A DNA stretch of 52,801 bases from positions 1 through 52,801 of the forward strand of contig CAMYLR010000020.1 of NCBI GenBank assembly GCA_947259315.1, written 5' to 3'. The notes below the pieces were generated by a model, which was not told the origin of the DNA, made no database searches, and worked only from the letters and a program-made list of their open reading frames with translations. Each line of letters starts with the position of its first letter. The stretch's first letter is position 1. The position numbers and the translations under genes are program-made. Origin of the DNA: an uncultured Gemmatimonadales bacterium. GTDB lineage: Bacteria; Gemmatimonadota; Gemmatimonadetes; JACCXV01; JAHWKZ01. Shown here piece after piece: positions 32,892 through 44,550 of the stretch.

Positions 32892-34103
32892 GTGACCGTG
32901 CCCATCCGCACATCTTTGAAACTCGCCGTTGTGAGCTTGGCGCTGGTTGCGCCGGCTTTCGGTCAGACACCGCAAGATCGATCCGACGCGGTCGCGCATG
33001 CGCGCGCGTTGATGGCCGAAACACCGCTAATCGATGGCCACAACGACCTGCCGTGGCAGATGCGTGACCACGGCGCCGGAGATTTCTCCCGGATCGACAT
33101 CGCCAAACCCCAGCCAGAACTCCACACCGACATCCCGCGGCTTCGTCAGGGGTTGATGGGCGGCGCGTTCTTTGTCGCCTATGTGCCGGCCGAGCTGATC
33201 GCCAACGGCGCGACGCGGTTCGGCCTCATGCAGATCGATGTCATTCACCGCATGGTCGACCGCTACCCGGACACGTTCGCCCTCGCCACCACCGCCGACG
33301 AAGTCACGGCTGCGTTCGACAACGGGCGGATCGCTGCGTTGATCGGGCTCGAGGGTGGCCACGCGATCGAGGGCTCGCTCGATGTGTTGCGCACTTTCCA
33401 CGCGCTTGGTGTTCGGTACATGACGCTGACCCACTGGCGCACCCATGCCTGGGCGGATGCCGCCACCGACGAGCCCCGCCACCAGGGGCTGTCCGAGTTT
33501 GGCGAATCTGTCGTGCGCGAAATGAACCGGTTGGGAATCCTGATCGACTTGAGTCACGTCTCGGATGAGACGATGATCGACGCGCTTCGACTCTCGGAGG
33601 CACCGGTCATCTACTCCCACTCGTCGGCGCGGGCGCTGACCGATCACGTGCGTAACGTGCCCGACTCGATACTGAGACAACTGGCCGACAACAGCGGAAT
33701 CGTCATGGTCAACTACGCGCCACCGTACGTGAGCGACGAAGTGCGCGAGTACAGAGAAACAGACAGCGATTCTTCTCCGGCGCCGCGCGCGACGCTGGCC
33801 CAAGTCGCCGACCACTTCGAGCACTTGATCCGCGTGGCCGGGATCGACCACGTCGGGTTCGGCTCGGATTTCGACGGCATCGATACGACACCGGTCGGGC
33901 TCGAGGACGTATCGACGTTTCCAGCGATCGTGGCCGAGCTCATTCGACGGGGCTACACCGACGAGGAGATCAAGAAGCTGATCGGTTTGAACGTGCTCAG
34001 GGTTCTGCGCGACGCGGAGGCGACCGCGAGCCGTCTGCAGGCCGAGAGCGATCCCACCGTGGCCACGATCTCGCCCCAGATCGACGAACCCGAACAGCGA
34101 TGA
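32892..34103 (+). CDS. Membrane dipeptidase, M19 (renal dipeptidase) family, exported
   Basis: 403 residues, GTG start. Sec signal ending P-A-F-G-Q. Zinc-binding residues of the M19 family are visible: H50-N-D52 in D-G-H-N-D-L-P-W, the E-G-G-H bridging glutamate, S-H-S-S-A-R and a late G-F-G-S-D-F-D-G. These enzymes cleave a wide range of dipeptides, including D-amino-acid-containing ones. The product should act in the periplasm. Its stop overlaps the tkt start by 4 bp (ATGA), so it may share the transcript of the pentose phosphate genes, a link with no obvious metabolic reason. Confidence 0.95.
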   Translation: MTVPIRTSLKLAVVSLALVAPAFGQTPQDRSDAVAHARALMAETPLIDGHNDLPWQMRDHGAGDFSRIDIAKPQPELHTDIPRLRQGLMGGAFFVAYVPAELIANGATRFGLMQIDVIHRMVDRYPDTFALATTADEVTAAFDNGRIAALIGLEGGHAIEGSLDVLRTFHALGVRYMTLTHWRTHAWADAATDEPRHQGLSEFGESVVREMNRLGILIDLSHVSDETMIDALRLSEAPVIYSHSSARALTDHVRNVPDSILRQLADNSGIVMVNYAPPYVSDEVREYRETDSDSSPAPRATLAQVADHFEHLIRVAGIDHVGFGSDFDGIDTTPVGLEDVSTFPAIVAELIRRGYTDEEIKKLIGLNVLRVLRDAEATASRLQAESDPTVATISPQIDEPEQR

Positions 34104-36133
34104 CCAAAAACCGTTTTGGCGACATCGATCGGCTGTGCGTAAACGCGCTCAGAACGTTGTCGATCGATCAGCCGCAGCGGGCAAACTCGGGCCACCCAGG
34201 GTTGCCGATGGGCGCCGCCCCGATGGCCTACGTCACGTGGCAGCGGCACCTGTCGTTCGACCCGCGTGACCCCAAGTGGCCCAACCGCGACCGTTTCGTG
34301 TTGTCGGCGGGTCACGGTTCGGCGCTGATCTACTCGTTGCTCCATCTGTACGGGTACGATCTGCCGCTCACCGAGCTCGAGCGGTTCCGTCAGTGGGAGA
34401 GCCAGACGCCCGGCCACCCCGAGTACCACCTGACGCCTGGTGTCGAGGCCACGACCGGCCCGCTCGGACAAGGGTGCGCGAACGGGGTCGGGATGGCGAT
34501 CGCCGAGCGTTGGCTAGCGAACCACTTCAATCGCCCCGGCTTCCCGGTCGTGGACCACCGCACGTTCGCGTTGGTCTCCGACGGCGACATCATGGAAGGC
34601 GTCGCCGCCGAAGCGTGCTCGATCGCCGGGTTTCTCAAGCTCGGCCGGTTGATCCTGCTGTACGACGACAACAAGATCACATTGGACGGTCCGCTATCGC
34701 AGTCGATGGACGAAGACGTCGCCATGCGGTACGAAGCGTACGGCTGGCAGGTGCTGACCGTGGACGATGGCGACAACGATCTGGGGGCGATCGACGGTGC
34801 CATCGATGCGGCCATCGCCGACACCGAGCGACCGTCGCTCATCTCGATACGGACGACGATCGGGTTCGGATCTCCGAGCCGGGCGGGCACACACAAGGCA
34901 CACGGAGAACCGTTGGGCGACGAGGAAGTCGTGCGCACAAAAGAGGCGCTCGGTTGGCCCGCGCCCGAGAAGACGTTCTACGTCCCCGAGGAGGCTCGCG
35001 CTCACATGTCCGATGCGGGAGCCCGAGGCGACACCGCGCGACGCGGTTGGCAAGAGATGTTCGATCGTTACCGCGAGCGACACCCGGAGCTGGCCGAGGA
35101 GTGGCACCTCGCGCAGTCGGGCGCATTACCAAACGGCTGGGATGGCGACCTTCCGGCCTGGGAACCGGGCGAGCCGGTCGCGACCCGAGTCGCCGCGGGC
35201 ACCGCGTTAAACGCGATCGCCCAACGGGTGCCTTGGCTGATCGGGGGCGACGCCGACCTGGCCGGATCGACCAAGACGACGATCGCCGGCGCCGAAGATT
35301 TCGACGGCCAGACCGGGAGCGGTCGCAACTTTCACTACGGCATCCGCGAGCACGCCATGGGGGCGATCTCGAACGGCATGGCGTATCACGGCGGCGTGCG
35401 ACCGTTCGCGGCCACGTTCTTCGTCTTCTCCGATTACATGCGCCCGGCGGTGCGGCTGGCGGCGCTCAACGAGCTGCCGGTGATCTTTGTCTGGACCCAC
35501 GACTCGATCGCCATCGGCGAGGATGGACCGACCCACCAGCCGGTCGAACACCTGATGTCGCTACGGGCGATGCCAAACTTGACCGTCATCCGGCCGGCCG
35601 ACGCGAACGAAGCCTCGGCGGCGTGGCGCTGGACGATGACCCACACCGCTGGCCCGGTGGCGCTCGTCCTGACACGTCAGAAGCTGACCACGATCGATCG
35701 TACCGATCGACCCGCAGCCGACGCACTGGCGCGCGGGGCGTACGTGTTGTCGGATGCGCCGAGCGGAGAACCGGAAGCGATCTTGATCGCTACCGGCTCC
35801 GAAGTCGCGGTGGCCCTCGAGGCGCAGTCGGCACTCGCCGCCGAGGGGATCGGTGCTCGCGTCGTGTCGATGCCGAGCTGGGAGATCTTCGCCAACCAAG
35901 GCGTCACATATCGCGATCAGGTGTTGCCGCCCGGGCTCACCGCCCGGGTCTCGGTCGAGGCCGGGGCGACGCTCGGGTGGGAACGATGGATCGGCGATCG
36001 CGGCACCGCGATCGGGGTCGACCGTTTTGGTGCATCCGCTCCGGGCCCAACCAACCTCGAGCGGTACGGCGTCACCGCAGATCGGGTGGCCACCGCCGCC
36101 CGCGCATTGGTCGGCCAGCCCGCGTCCGCATGA
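34100..36133 (+). CDS. tkt: Transketolase
   Basis: Thiamine-diphosphate enzyme that moves two-carbon units between pentose phosphate sugars. 677 residues, normal size. Seen: the N-terminal Q[15 protein letters not shown] motif, L-S-A-G-H-G-S, the ThDP/Mg motif G-D-G-D/S-I-M-E-G with D-D-N-K-I-T-L-D-G, and in the pyrimidine domain [14 protein letters not shown] and [16 protein letters not shown]. All active-site histidines expected are present. First pentose phosphate gene in a run that continues with rpiB, tal, gnd, zwf and pgl. Confidence 0.97.
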   Translation: MTKNRFGDIDRLCVNALRTLSIDQPQRANSGHPGLPMGAAPMAYVTWQRHLSFDPRDPKWPNRDRFVLSAGHGSALIYSLLHLYGYDLPLTELERFRQWESQTPGHPEYHLTPGVEATTGPLGQGCANGVGMAIAERWLANHFNRPGFPVVDHRTFALVSDGDIMEGVAAEACSIAGFLKLGRLILLYDDNKITLDGPLSQSMDEDVAMRYEAYGWQVLTVDDGDNDLGAIDGAIDAAIADTERPSLISIRTTIGFGSPSRAGTHKAHGEPLGDEEVVRTKEALGWPAPEKTFYVPEEARAHMSDAGARGDTARRGWQEMFDRYRERHPELAEEWHLAQSGALPNGWDGDLPAWEPGEPVATRVAAGTALNAIAQRVPWLIGGDADLAGSTKTTIAGAEDFDGQTGSGRNFHYGIREHAMGAISNGMAYHGGVRPFAATFFVFSDYMRPAVRLAALNELPVIFVWTHDSIAIGEDGPTHQPVEHLMSLRAMPNLTVIRPADANEASAAWRWTMTHTAGPVALVLTRQKLTTIDRTDRPAADALARGAYVLSDAPSGEPEAILIATGSEVAVALEAQSALAAEGIGARVVSMPSWEIFANQGVTYRDQVLPPGLTARVSVEAGATLGWERWIGDRGTAIGVDRFGASAPGPTNLERYGVTADRVATAARALVGQPASA

Positions 36134-36167
36134 TGCGACCACGCGCCGGCCGCGTGGCGAGCGCACG

Positions 36168-36638
36168 ATGATCGTCGCCGTCGGCGCAGATCACGCTGGC
36201 TACCCGCTAAAGCCACGCGTCATGGCGGCTATCGCCGACGCGGGTCACGAGATCTCCGACGTCGGCGCGCACGATCTCGAGCCCGATGACGATTACCCTG
36301 ACTACGCTCGCCTGGTCGGGACCGCGATCGCACATGGGAATGCGGACCGCGGCGTGCTCGTATGCGGTAGCGGTGTCGGAGCGGCGGTCGCAGCGTGCAA
36401 GATCCCCGGAGTGCGCGCCTCGGTGGCCCACGATACCTTTTCGGCCCGGCAAGGCGTCGAAGACGACGACGTCAACGTGCTCGCACTCGGGGCGCGCGTG
36501 ATCGGCCCGGAGCTGGCAGCCGAAGTCACGGCCGCTTTTCTGGCGGCCCGCTTTTCCGACGCCGAGCGGCATACTCGTCGCCTGGCCAAGGTGATCGAAA
36601 TCGAGCGCGACGCGCTGGCCGGCGAGTTCGACCGGTAA
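36168..36638 (+). CDS. rpiB: Ribose-5-phosphate isomerase B
   Basis: Interconverts ribose 5-phosphate and ribulose 5-phosphate. 156 residues from ATG 36168; the open frame begins far upstream inside tkt and is not used. RpiB/LacAB signatures: V-G-A-D-H-A-G-Y-P-L-K, D-Y-P-D-Y-A, and the catalytic-cysteine loop G-V-L-V-C-G-S-G-V-G-A-A-V-A-A. The usual H-N-D-A-N-V-L stretch reads E-D-D-D-V-N-V-L, a small departure. 34 bp after tkt; 18 bp before tal. Confidence 0.95.
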   Translation: MIVAVGADHAGYPLKPRVMAAIADAGHEISDVGAHDLEPDDDYPDYARLVGTAIAHGNADRGVLVCGSGVGAAVAACKIPGVRASVAHDTFSARQGVEDDDVNVLALGARVIGPELAAEVTAAFLAARFSDAERHTRRLAKVIEIERDALAGEFDR

Positions 36639-36656
36639 GACCCTAAGGAGGATCCC

Positions 36657-37781
36657 GTGGCCAACCCGCTCAACCAACTTCGCGAGCTCGGTCAGAGCAT
36701 TTGGCTCGATTATATCCGCCGCGATCTGTTCGACGGCGAGCTCGCCCGCTTGATCGAAGAAGACGGTTTGGCGGGGATGACGTCGAACCCGACGATCTTC
36801 GACGGCGCGATCAGCGACAGCGATCTGTACGACGAAGACATCCGCAGTGCCGGCAGTGGCGTCGAGCCGGATGTGGTCTTCGAACGACTGGCAGTGGCCG
36901 ATGTACAGCGTGCGGCCGATCACTTCCGACCGCTGTACGACAGCACCGAAGGCAAGGACGGCTTCGTCTCGATCGAGGTGCGGCCGAGCCTGGCATACGA
37001 CACCGACGGCACGGCCGAAGAAGTGCGCCGTCTGTGGGAGGCCTGTGACCGGCCCAACGTGATGGTGAAGATCCCCGGGACGTACGAAGGGTTACCCGCG
37101 ATACACCAATCATTGCTCGACGGCGTCAACATCAACATCACGCTGTTGTTCTCCGTCAACAGGTACCACGAGGTGATGGATGCTTGGTTCTCCGCCCTCG
37201 AGGAGCGCGTGGAGCGCCACCTCCCGGTTGATCGGCTGGCGTCGGTGGCGAGCTTCTTTGTCAGCCGCGTCGACTCGATGGTCGACAAACGGTTGGATCA
37301 GGTGATCGAAGCCGAGACCGGCGACAAGCGCGAGTTGGCCGAGCGCCTCAGGGGCCAGATCGCGATCGCCAACGCGCGGCTCGCGTACCAGGCGTTCGAG
37401 GAGCGGGTCCAGGCGCCGCGGTTCGCGGCGTTGGCCGCCGCCGGGGCCAGGGTCCAGCGCCCGCTCTGGGCTTCGACTTCGACCAAGAACCCCGACTACT
37501 CCGATGTTTATTACGTCGATTCATTGATCGGGCCCGAGACGGTGAACACGCTGCCACCAAAGACGCTCGATGCATTCCGCGATCACGGCGACCCCGTCGT
37601 GCGGATCTACGAGGACCGCAAGGAGTGTCACGAGATGATCGGCGAGCTTGACCACGTGGGGATCGATTTCGATGACGTCACGCAACAGCTCGAGAAGGAA
37701 GGCGTGAGCAAGTTCGCCGCCTCGTACGACCAACTGCTCGAAACGATCCGCCGCGAACAGCGCCTCGTTCAAACCGCCTGA
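36657..37781 (+). CDS. tal: Transaldolase
   Basis: Transfers a dihydroxyacetone unit between sugar phosphates. 374 residues, the longer Tal class found in actinobacteria, cyanobacteria and others. GTG start with an AAGGAGG ribosome site. Schiff-base lysine is probably K138 in V-M-V-K-I-P-G-T; also seen are S-N-P-T-I-F, N-I-T-L-L-F-S and S-T-K-N-P. The substrate-binding serine and arginine motifs around R-P-L-W-A-S-T-S-T-K-N are intact. Confidence 0.96.
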   Translation: MANPLNQLRELGQSIWLDYIRRDLFDGELARLIEEDGLAGMTSNPTIFDGAISDSDLYDEDIRSAGSGVEPDVVFERLAVADVQRAADHFRPLYDSTEGKDGFVSIEVRPSLAYDTDGTAEEVRRLWEACDRPNVMVKIPGTYEGLPAIHQSLLDGVNINITLLFSVNRYHEVMDAWFSALEERVERHLPVDRLASVASFFVSRVDSMVDKRLDQVIEAETGDKRELAERLRGQIAIANARLAYQAFEERVQAPRFAALAAAGARVQRPLWASTSTKNPDYSDVYYVDSLIGPETVNTLPPKTLDAFRDHGDPVVRIYEDRKECHEMIGELDHVGIDFDDVTQQLEKEGVSKFAASYDQLLETIRREQRLVQTA

Positions 37782-37806
37782 TCTGAGTTAGGCGAAAGGC
37801 ACCACT

Positions 37807-38382
37807 GTGGATCTCGTCACGCTGAGCCGGGCGTTCGGATTCTCCTTCACCGCCGGCATCAACCTGTACGCCACCGTAGCGATCATCGGTTTGGCCGAGC
37901 GCTACGGTTGGGTCGATCTCCCACCGCAATTCCAGGTTTTCGACAACGACATCGTCATCTACGGTGCTTTGGCCTTGTACGCGATCGAGTTCCTGGCCGA
38001 CAAGATCCCGTGGATCGATACCGTTTGGGACACCGTGCACACGTTGGTCAGACCGTTGGGCGGTGCACTGATCGCGGTCGCGGCGATGGGCGAGGCCGCG
38101 CCGCTCCTGCAAGGCATAATCGCGTTGATGGGGGCCACGGTCGCCGCCAGCACGCATGTGACCAAGGCCGGCTCGCGAGCGGCGATCAACACGTCACCCG
38201 AGCCGTTCTCGAACTCGACCATGAGTCTGGCCGAGGACGGGTTGGTCATCGGGCTGGGTTTCTTGACGTTGGCGGTTCCGATCTTCGCGTTGCTCGTTAC
38301 GGTCGCCTTGCTGGTCATCATCCTCGTCTTCTCACGACGACTTTACGTCGGCGCGAAACGCCGGTTCTCCTCTCGAGCGTGA
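37807..38382 (+). CDS. DUF4126 family membrane protein
   Basis: 191 residues with about four to five hydrophobic helices. F-T-A-G-I-N-L-Y-A-T-V near the N-terminus, a D-K-I-P-W-I-D-x-x-W-D-x-V-H-T-x-V-R-P-x-G-G-A motif and H-V-T-K-A-G-S-R-A-A-I-N-T-S-P-E-P are features I associate with DUF4126. Function is unknown. It is set between tal and gnd and overlaps gnd by 4 bp (GTGA), so it is made with the oxidative branch enzymes. A transport or membrane-organising role is possible but not supported by any motif. Confidence 0.9.
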   Translation: MDLVTLSRAFGFSFTAGINLYATVAIIGLAERYGWVDLPPQFQVFDNDIVIYGALALYAIEFLADKIPWIDTVWDTVHTLVRPLGGALIAVAAMGEAAPLLQGIIALMGATVAASTHVTKAGSRAAINTSPEPFSNSTMSLAEDGLVIGLGFLTLAVPIFALLVTVALLVIILVFSRRLYVGAKRRFSSRA

Positions 38383-39814
38383 GCCCGCACGCACAATTCG
38401 GCCTCATCGGCCTAGGCACGATGGGCTCCAACCTGGCGCTCAACATCGAGGAGCATGGCTTCCCGGTCGCCGTATGGAACCTGGAGGCCGATCGCACCGC
38501 CGAGTTCGTCGCCGAGCACGCGGGTCGCGCGTTTACTCCAGTCGACACATTCGAGGAACTGGTCGCCGCGATCGCGCCACCGCGCCGGATCTTGATGATG
38601 ATCCCGGCCGGCGAGCCGGTCGACCAGACGCTCAACGGTCTGACGCCGCTGCTCGAACCGGGGGATATCGTCATCGACGGCGGCAACTCGAACTTCAACC
38701 AAACCGAGCGCCGCGGTGGTGAGCTGGCCGATCGCGGCTTGGCGTTCTTCGGAGTCGGCGTTTCCGGCGGCGCCGAAGGCGCGCGCCACGGACCGTCGCT
38801 CATGCCGGGCGGCCCCCGCCAAGCGTACGCCGCCATTCAACCGGTGTTGGAGGCGATCGCCGCAGTGACCGATTTCGGTCCGTGTGTCGGCTACCTGGGG
38901 TCCGGGGGCGCCGGTCATTTCGTCAAGATGGTCCACAACGGAATCGAGTACGCCGACATGCAATCGATCGCCGAGGGGTACGACGTGCTCGGGAACGGGC
39001 TCGGGTTTGACGCCGACTCGCTGGCCGAGTTGTTCGGTGCGTGGAACGAGGGTTCGCTGGCGTCATATCTGATCGAGATCACGGCCGAGATCTTTCGCGT
39101 TCACGACGCGACGACCCACCAGCCGTTGGTCGAGCAGATCGTCGACGAAGCGTCGCAGAAGGGGACCGGCCGATGGACCGCTGTGACCGCGTTCGAGCTG
39201 GGCGTTCCGGTACCATCGATCGTGGCTGCCGTCGACGCGCGCGTGATCTCAAGCCGACGCGAAGAGCGCCAGCGAGCGAGCCATTTGCTACAAAGCCCCG
39301 AGCGGTCGCCCCCCGACGGTGATCTCGAGCAACAAGCCAACGATGTTCGCGACGCCCTCTATGGGTCTCGGATCGCCGCGTTCGCGCAGGGCATGGACTT
39401 GATCATGCAGGGATCCGACCATTACGACTGGTCGATCCCGCTGGCCGAGGTGGCGCGGGTCTGGATGGGCGGCTGCATTATCCGAGCGAAGCTCCTGGAG
39501 CCGATTCGATCGGCGTTCGAGCGAAAGCCGGGTCTCGTCAACCTGCTGCTCGACGACGACATCGCGTCGAGGGTCAACGAAGCACAGCACGGTTGGCGAC
39601 GTGCGATCGCGACCGCCGCTCGACTCGGCATCCCGGTTCCCAGCTGGAGCGCTTCGCTGGCCTACTTCGACGGTTACCGCAGCGCTCGGTTGCCTCACAA
39701 CTTGACCCAGGCCCAGCGCGACTACTTCGGCTCGCACACCTACCGGCGGCTCGACGATCCCCAAAGCGAACCAGTGCACACCGATTGGGAAGCCCACGCA
39801 CGAAAGGCGGTGAA

Positions 39815-39818
<4 letters not shown>
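38379..39818 (+). CDS. gnd: 6-phosphogluconate dehydrogenase (decarboxylating)
   Basis: Oxidises 6-phosphogluconate to ribulose 5-phosphate and CO2. 479 residues from GTG 38379; the frame stays open upstream through DUF4126 but the Rossmann start [11 protein letters not shown] fixes the N-terminus. Catalytic region [15 protein letters not shown], then G-T-G-R-W-T and the terminal [12 protein letters not shown] are all intact. Ends in a 4-bp overlap with zwf. The length is that of the long, tetrad-type Gnd class found in E. coli. Confidence 0.96.
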
Positions 39819-41368
<1,550 letters not shown>

Positions 41369-41370
41369 CC

Positions 41371-42114
41371 TTGGGTCGACGAGCGATCGTCATCCACCCC
41401 TCCCGAGAGACGCTGTTGGACGACGCGGCGGTGCAGATCGAAACCGCAATCGACACCGCGGTTCGGGCTCGTGGCCGAGCGCTTATCGTCTTGACGGGGG
41501 GCTCGACGATCCCGCCCGTCTACGAGCGGCTGGCTCGATCAGCCATCGATTGGAACCGGGTCGAGCTCTTCTGGAGTGACGAGCGGTGCGTGGGGCCGGA
41601 CGACCCCGACAGCAACTACGGCATGACGCGGGAGGTTCTACTCCAACCGGCGAGGGTCCCGGACGCGAACGTCCACCGGTTCGACGGCGAAGAACCCGAT
41701 CGCGACCGCGCTGCCCGGGCCTACGCGGCCGAGATCGAAGCCGCGCTCGTCGACGCCTCGCGATTCGACTTGATCGTCCTCGGTATGGGCACCGACGCGC
41801 ACGTCGCCTCGCTCTTCCCCGGCCATCCACTGATCGGTGAGAGCGACCGCTGGACCGGCGCGGTTTTGGCCGATCGTTTCTCCATCCCAAAGCCGTCCGT
41901 CGATCGGTTAACCCTGACGCCGCGCGCGCTCCACGCCACCCGTGAGGTACTGCTCATCGTGACCGGCGCTAAGAAAGCACCCGCAGTACATGGCGCACTA
42001 GGGTCCGTGCGTGACCCTCTGCAGTGGCCGGTGCAACTCGTCGACGGTCCCGAGTCTCGCGTCACTTGGCTTCTAGACAGTGATGCCGCAGCTGAAATCG
42101 AGGGTGAGCTCTAG
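41371..42114 (+). CDS. pgl: 6-phosphogluconolactonase (DevB/SOL type)
   Basis: Hydrolyses 6-phosphogluconolactone. 247 residues from TTG 41371, two bases after the zwf stop. This is the only start that gives the normal N-terminus; no ATG or GTG in frame lies nearby. Motifs: L-T-G-G-S-T-I-P-P-V-Y, F-W-S-D-E-R-C-V, D-S-N-Y-G-M, and L-G-M-G-T-D-A-H-V-A-S-L-F-P-G. Completes the zwf-pgl-gnd oxidative branch. It is convergent with ppk, whose stop is only 3 bp away. Confidence 0.92.
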   Translation: MGRRAIVIHPSRETLLDDAAVQIETAIDTAVRARGRALIVLTGGSTIPPVYERLARSAIDWNRVELFWSDERCVGPDDPDSNYGMTREVLLQPARVPDANVHRFDGEEPDRDRAARAYAAEIEAALVDASRFDLIVLGMGTDAHVASLFPGHPLIGESDRWTGAVLADRFSIPKPSVDRLTLTPRALHATREVLLIVTGAKKAPAVHGALGSVRDPLQWPVQLVDGPESRVTWLLDSDAAAEIEGEL

Positions 42115-42117
42115 CGA

Positions 42118-44379
42118 CTACAGATCGTCGAGCGGCGCAGGAACGGGCAGCTCCTCCAACTCCGCCTCGATGAACGGAGTCACCGACGCTGGAGTGCCCC
42201 GACCACCGGCCAAGATGAAAACCTGCTGCGCGGCGCGGTGTTCTTCCCCACCGTTCGGTGTGCGGCGCACGTACGTACCGTCCGGCCGGCAGTCCCAGGC
42301 CGAGCAGTTGTCCTCCGAGTAAACGTTCAAGATCTGCTCGAGACGATCCTTCACTTCGTCGTCGAGCACCGGCGTGATCGTCTCGACCCGATTGGTGAGG
42401 TTGCGGTGCATCCAATCCGCCGAGCCGATAAAGAACTCGGGATCGCCTCCGTTCTCGAAGCGGTAGATACGACTGTGCTCGAGAAACCGGCCGATGATGC
42501 CAAACACGCGAATTGTCTCCGAAAGGCCGGGCACTCCCGGCCGGAGACAGCAGAGGCCACGCACGTTGAGCTCGATCCCCACGCCCGTCTGGCTAGCGAG
42601 GTAGAGCTCGTGGATGACCGGTGGATCCTGGAGCTGGTTGATCTTGGCGCGGATCCCGGCGGGGCGGCCGGCCCTGGCGTGGGCAGCCTCGCGGCGGATG
42701 AGATCGACGAACCGGTCACGCATCGTCACCGGCGCCACCAGCATGTGACGATACTCTGGAGCCGTGAGCGCTCCGGTGAGCTGATTGAATACTTTCGCGA
42801 CGTCATCGCAGATCTCGGGATGACACGTCAGTACCCCCAGGTCCTCATAGATGCGCGCGGTACCGGTGTGGTAGTTGCCGGTCCCCACGTGGGCGTAGCG
42901 TCGTATCTGGCCTCGTTCCTCCCGCACCACGAGGGCGAGCTTCACGTGGGTCTTCAGTTTTTCGACGCCGTACGCGACGTGCACGCCCTCCTTCTCGAGG
43001 AAGCGACCCCAGGCGATGTTGGGAGCTTCGTCGAACCGTGCGGTGATCTCTACCAGCACCGCTACCTGCTTGCCCCGGCGGGCGGCCTCGGCGAGAGCCT
43101 GGATGATCGGTGAGTCCTTGCTGGTGCGGTAGATCGTCAACTTGATCGCCAGCACCGCCGGATCCACAGCCGCCGACTCGATGAATCGGAGAACAGATGT
43201 ATCGAAGCTGTCGTAGGGGTGGTGGAGCAGGATGTCGCCGTGTTGGATCCGACGAAAGATCGCCTCGCAGTCGGAGCGGGGTAAGTGCTTCAGCCGCGGG
43301 TGCGTCACCGGCTGGTGTCGTGGCAGCTGCAATTCATCCCGACCTTTCGTGTCGAGGCTGAGCAGATCATTAATCCCCAGAAAGACACTCGCGGGATACA
43401 CATCGTCGGCGGTGACACCCAAGCGCTTGCCGATCCAGGCAACCACCTCCTCGGGCATGTCCGCTGCCACCCCTAGCCGCACCACCCCAGCGAAACGCCG
43501 CGCCTTGAGCTCGGCCGATACCTGCTGCACGATGCTTCCCGGCTCGTGGAGTTCGTCTTCGCTGAGATCTGCATTCAGATCGATTTCGCCCTCCGCTCCG
43601 CGGGTAACCCGGAACGCGTAGGCGTGACTCGGTGGCCGGGCGGGGAACAACAAATCAAGGTTGGCGGCGATAACCTGCTCGAGCGGCACGAACCCGCCCG
43701 CATCGGATAGCGGTACCCATCGCGGACGGTTATCCGGCACCTTGATCCGGACAAAGGTCTCCTGTTTTTCGCCATCCGTCGGCAACATTACGGCGAGGTT
43801 GAGCGCATCGTTGCTGATGAAAGGGAAAGGATGCTCAGCGTCAACGGCTAGAGGTGTGAGGATCGGCATCACCGATTCCTGGAAGTAAGCGCGGAGCTTC
43901 TGCTGCTCGGATTCCTCGACCGCGGTGTAATCGACGATCGGGATCCCCTCGTCGGCCAGCGCCGGCAGAATCTCCTCGCGCATGACGACGGCGAGGGCCT
44001 CGGCTTGCCGAACGAGCTCCGTGCGGCAGGCCTCGAGCTGCTCGTGAGCAGTGCGACCATCGAGCGACAGCTTGATCGACTTCTTTCGAATGCGCCGCTT
44101 GATGCCGCTCATCCGCTTCATGAAGAACTCGTCATGAAGCATCCCCATGATGCCAGCGAACTTGACGCGCTCGAGAAGCGGCAAAGAGGAGTCCTCGACC
44201 TGGGCCAAGACCCGGCGTGCGAAAACCAACCAGCTCAACTCGCGATCGAAGAAAGCCTCGGGTGGAAACGCAGGAACCTCTTGAGGACCGTGCTTAGACA
44301 TAACCGCCGAGTCGCGATTCCAAACGTGGACGTCGCGGCTCGGAGCGCTCGGCGCTGCCGGTGTGATGTCCGGTTCCAT
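42118..44379 (-). CDS. ppk1: Polyphosphate kinase 1
   Basis: Makes inorganic polyphosphate from ATP. 753 residues: an N-terminal domain starting F-D-R-E-L-S-W-L-V-F, a head domain, and two phospholipase-D-like catalytic domains. The autophosphorylated histidine is in H-V-G-T-G-N-Y-H-T-G-T-A-R near residue 495; I-Y-R-T-S-K-D-S-P and K-T-H-V-K-L-A-L-V are also family motifs. The N-terminus has about 40 extra residues. The promoter is divergent from that of the NHL lipoprotein gene and shares its CCCTAC repeats, so polyphosphate synthesis may be co-regulated with the electron-transfer genes. The expected transcript start is at or next to the ATG (leaderless). Confidence 0.96.
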   Translation of the reverse strand: MEPDITPAAPSAPSRDVHVWNRDSAVMSKHGPQEVPAFPPEAFFDRELSWLVFARRVLAQVEDSSLPLLERVKFAGIMGMLHDEFFMKRMSGIKRRIRKKSIKLSLDGRTAHEQLEACRTELVRQAEALAVVMREEILPALADEGIPIVDYTAVEESEQQKLRAYFQESVMPILTPLAVDAEHPFPFISNDALNLAVMLPTDGEKQETFVRIKVPDNRPRWVPLSDAGGFVPLEQVIAANLDLLFPARPPSHAYAFRVTRGAEGEIDLNADLSEDELHEPGSIVQQVSAELKARRFAGVVRLGVAADMPEEVVAWIGKRLGVTADDVYPASVFLGINDLLSLDTKGRDELQLPRHQPVTHPRLKHLPRSDCEAIFRRIQHGDILLHHPYDSFDTSVLRFIESAAVDPAVLAIKLTIYRTSKDSPIIQALAEAARRGKQVAVLVEITARFDEAPNIAWGRFLEKEGVHVAYGVEKLKTHVKLALVVREERGQIRRYAHVGTGNYHTGTARIYEDLGVLTCHPEICDDVAKVFNQLTGALTAPEYRHMLVAPVTMRDRFVDLIRREAAHARAGRPAGIRAKINQLQDPPVIHELYLASQTGVGIELNVRGLCCLRPGVPGLSETIRVFGIIGRFLEHSRIYRFENGGDPEFFIGSADWMHRNLTNRVETITPVLDDEVKDRLEQILNVYSEDNCSAWDCRPDGTYVRRTPNGGEEHRAAQQVFILAGGRGTPASVTPFIEAELEELPVPAPLDDL

Positions 44380-44387
44380 GCTTTTTC

Positions 44388-44446
44388 AGTGTATCAGACG
44401 TGTTGCGTTTGTATCTGTAGGGAGAAGCATGATGCGCTGTAGGGAA
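44388..44446 (-). promoter_or_regulatory. ppk promoter with paired CCCTAC elements
   Basis: Minus strand: TTCCCTACAG (about 44437-44446) and CTCCCTACAG (about 44415-44424), 22 bp apart. -35 CAGATA (44412-44417) starts inside the second copy; after 18 bp comes -10 TACACT (44388-44393). Only 8 bases separate the -10 from the ATG, which predicts a leaderless mRNA. Confidence 0.6.
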
Positions 44447-44484
44447 TAAGAGTACATCGGCCCCGCGCGCTCTTTGTCCTCCTA

Positions 44485-44543
44485 TCCCCTACACAGATCT
44501 CGCGTTTACCCCTACAGAACAGATCGTATAGCTCTGGTAGACT
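44485..44543 (+). promoter_or_regulatory. Promoter of NHL lipoprotein/pentaheme unit with paired CCCTAC elements
   Basis: Plus strand: TCCCCTAC (44485-44492) and ACCCCTAC (44508-44515), 23 bp apart. The second copy runs into -35 CAGAAC (44515-44520); 17 bp later comes -10 TAGACT (44538-44543). The ATG at 44551 is 7 bases past the -10, so the mRNA should be leaderless. Mirror arrangement to the ppk promoter across 38 bp. Confidence 0.6.
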
Positions 44544-44550
44544 CAAGACG

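Noticed and set aside
34276-36171. 631-residue open frame overlapping transketolase on the same strand
   Set aside because: Arg/Gly/Ser-rich composition without motifs; it is the +2 shadow of tkt in GC-rich sequence.
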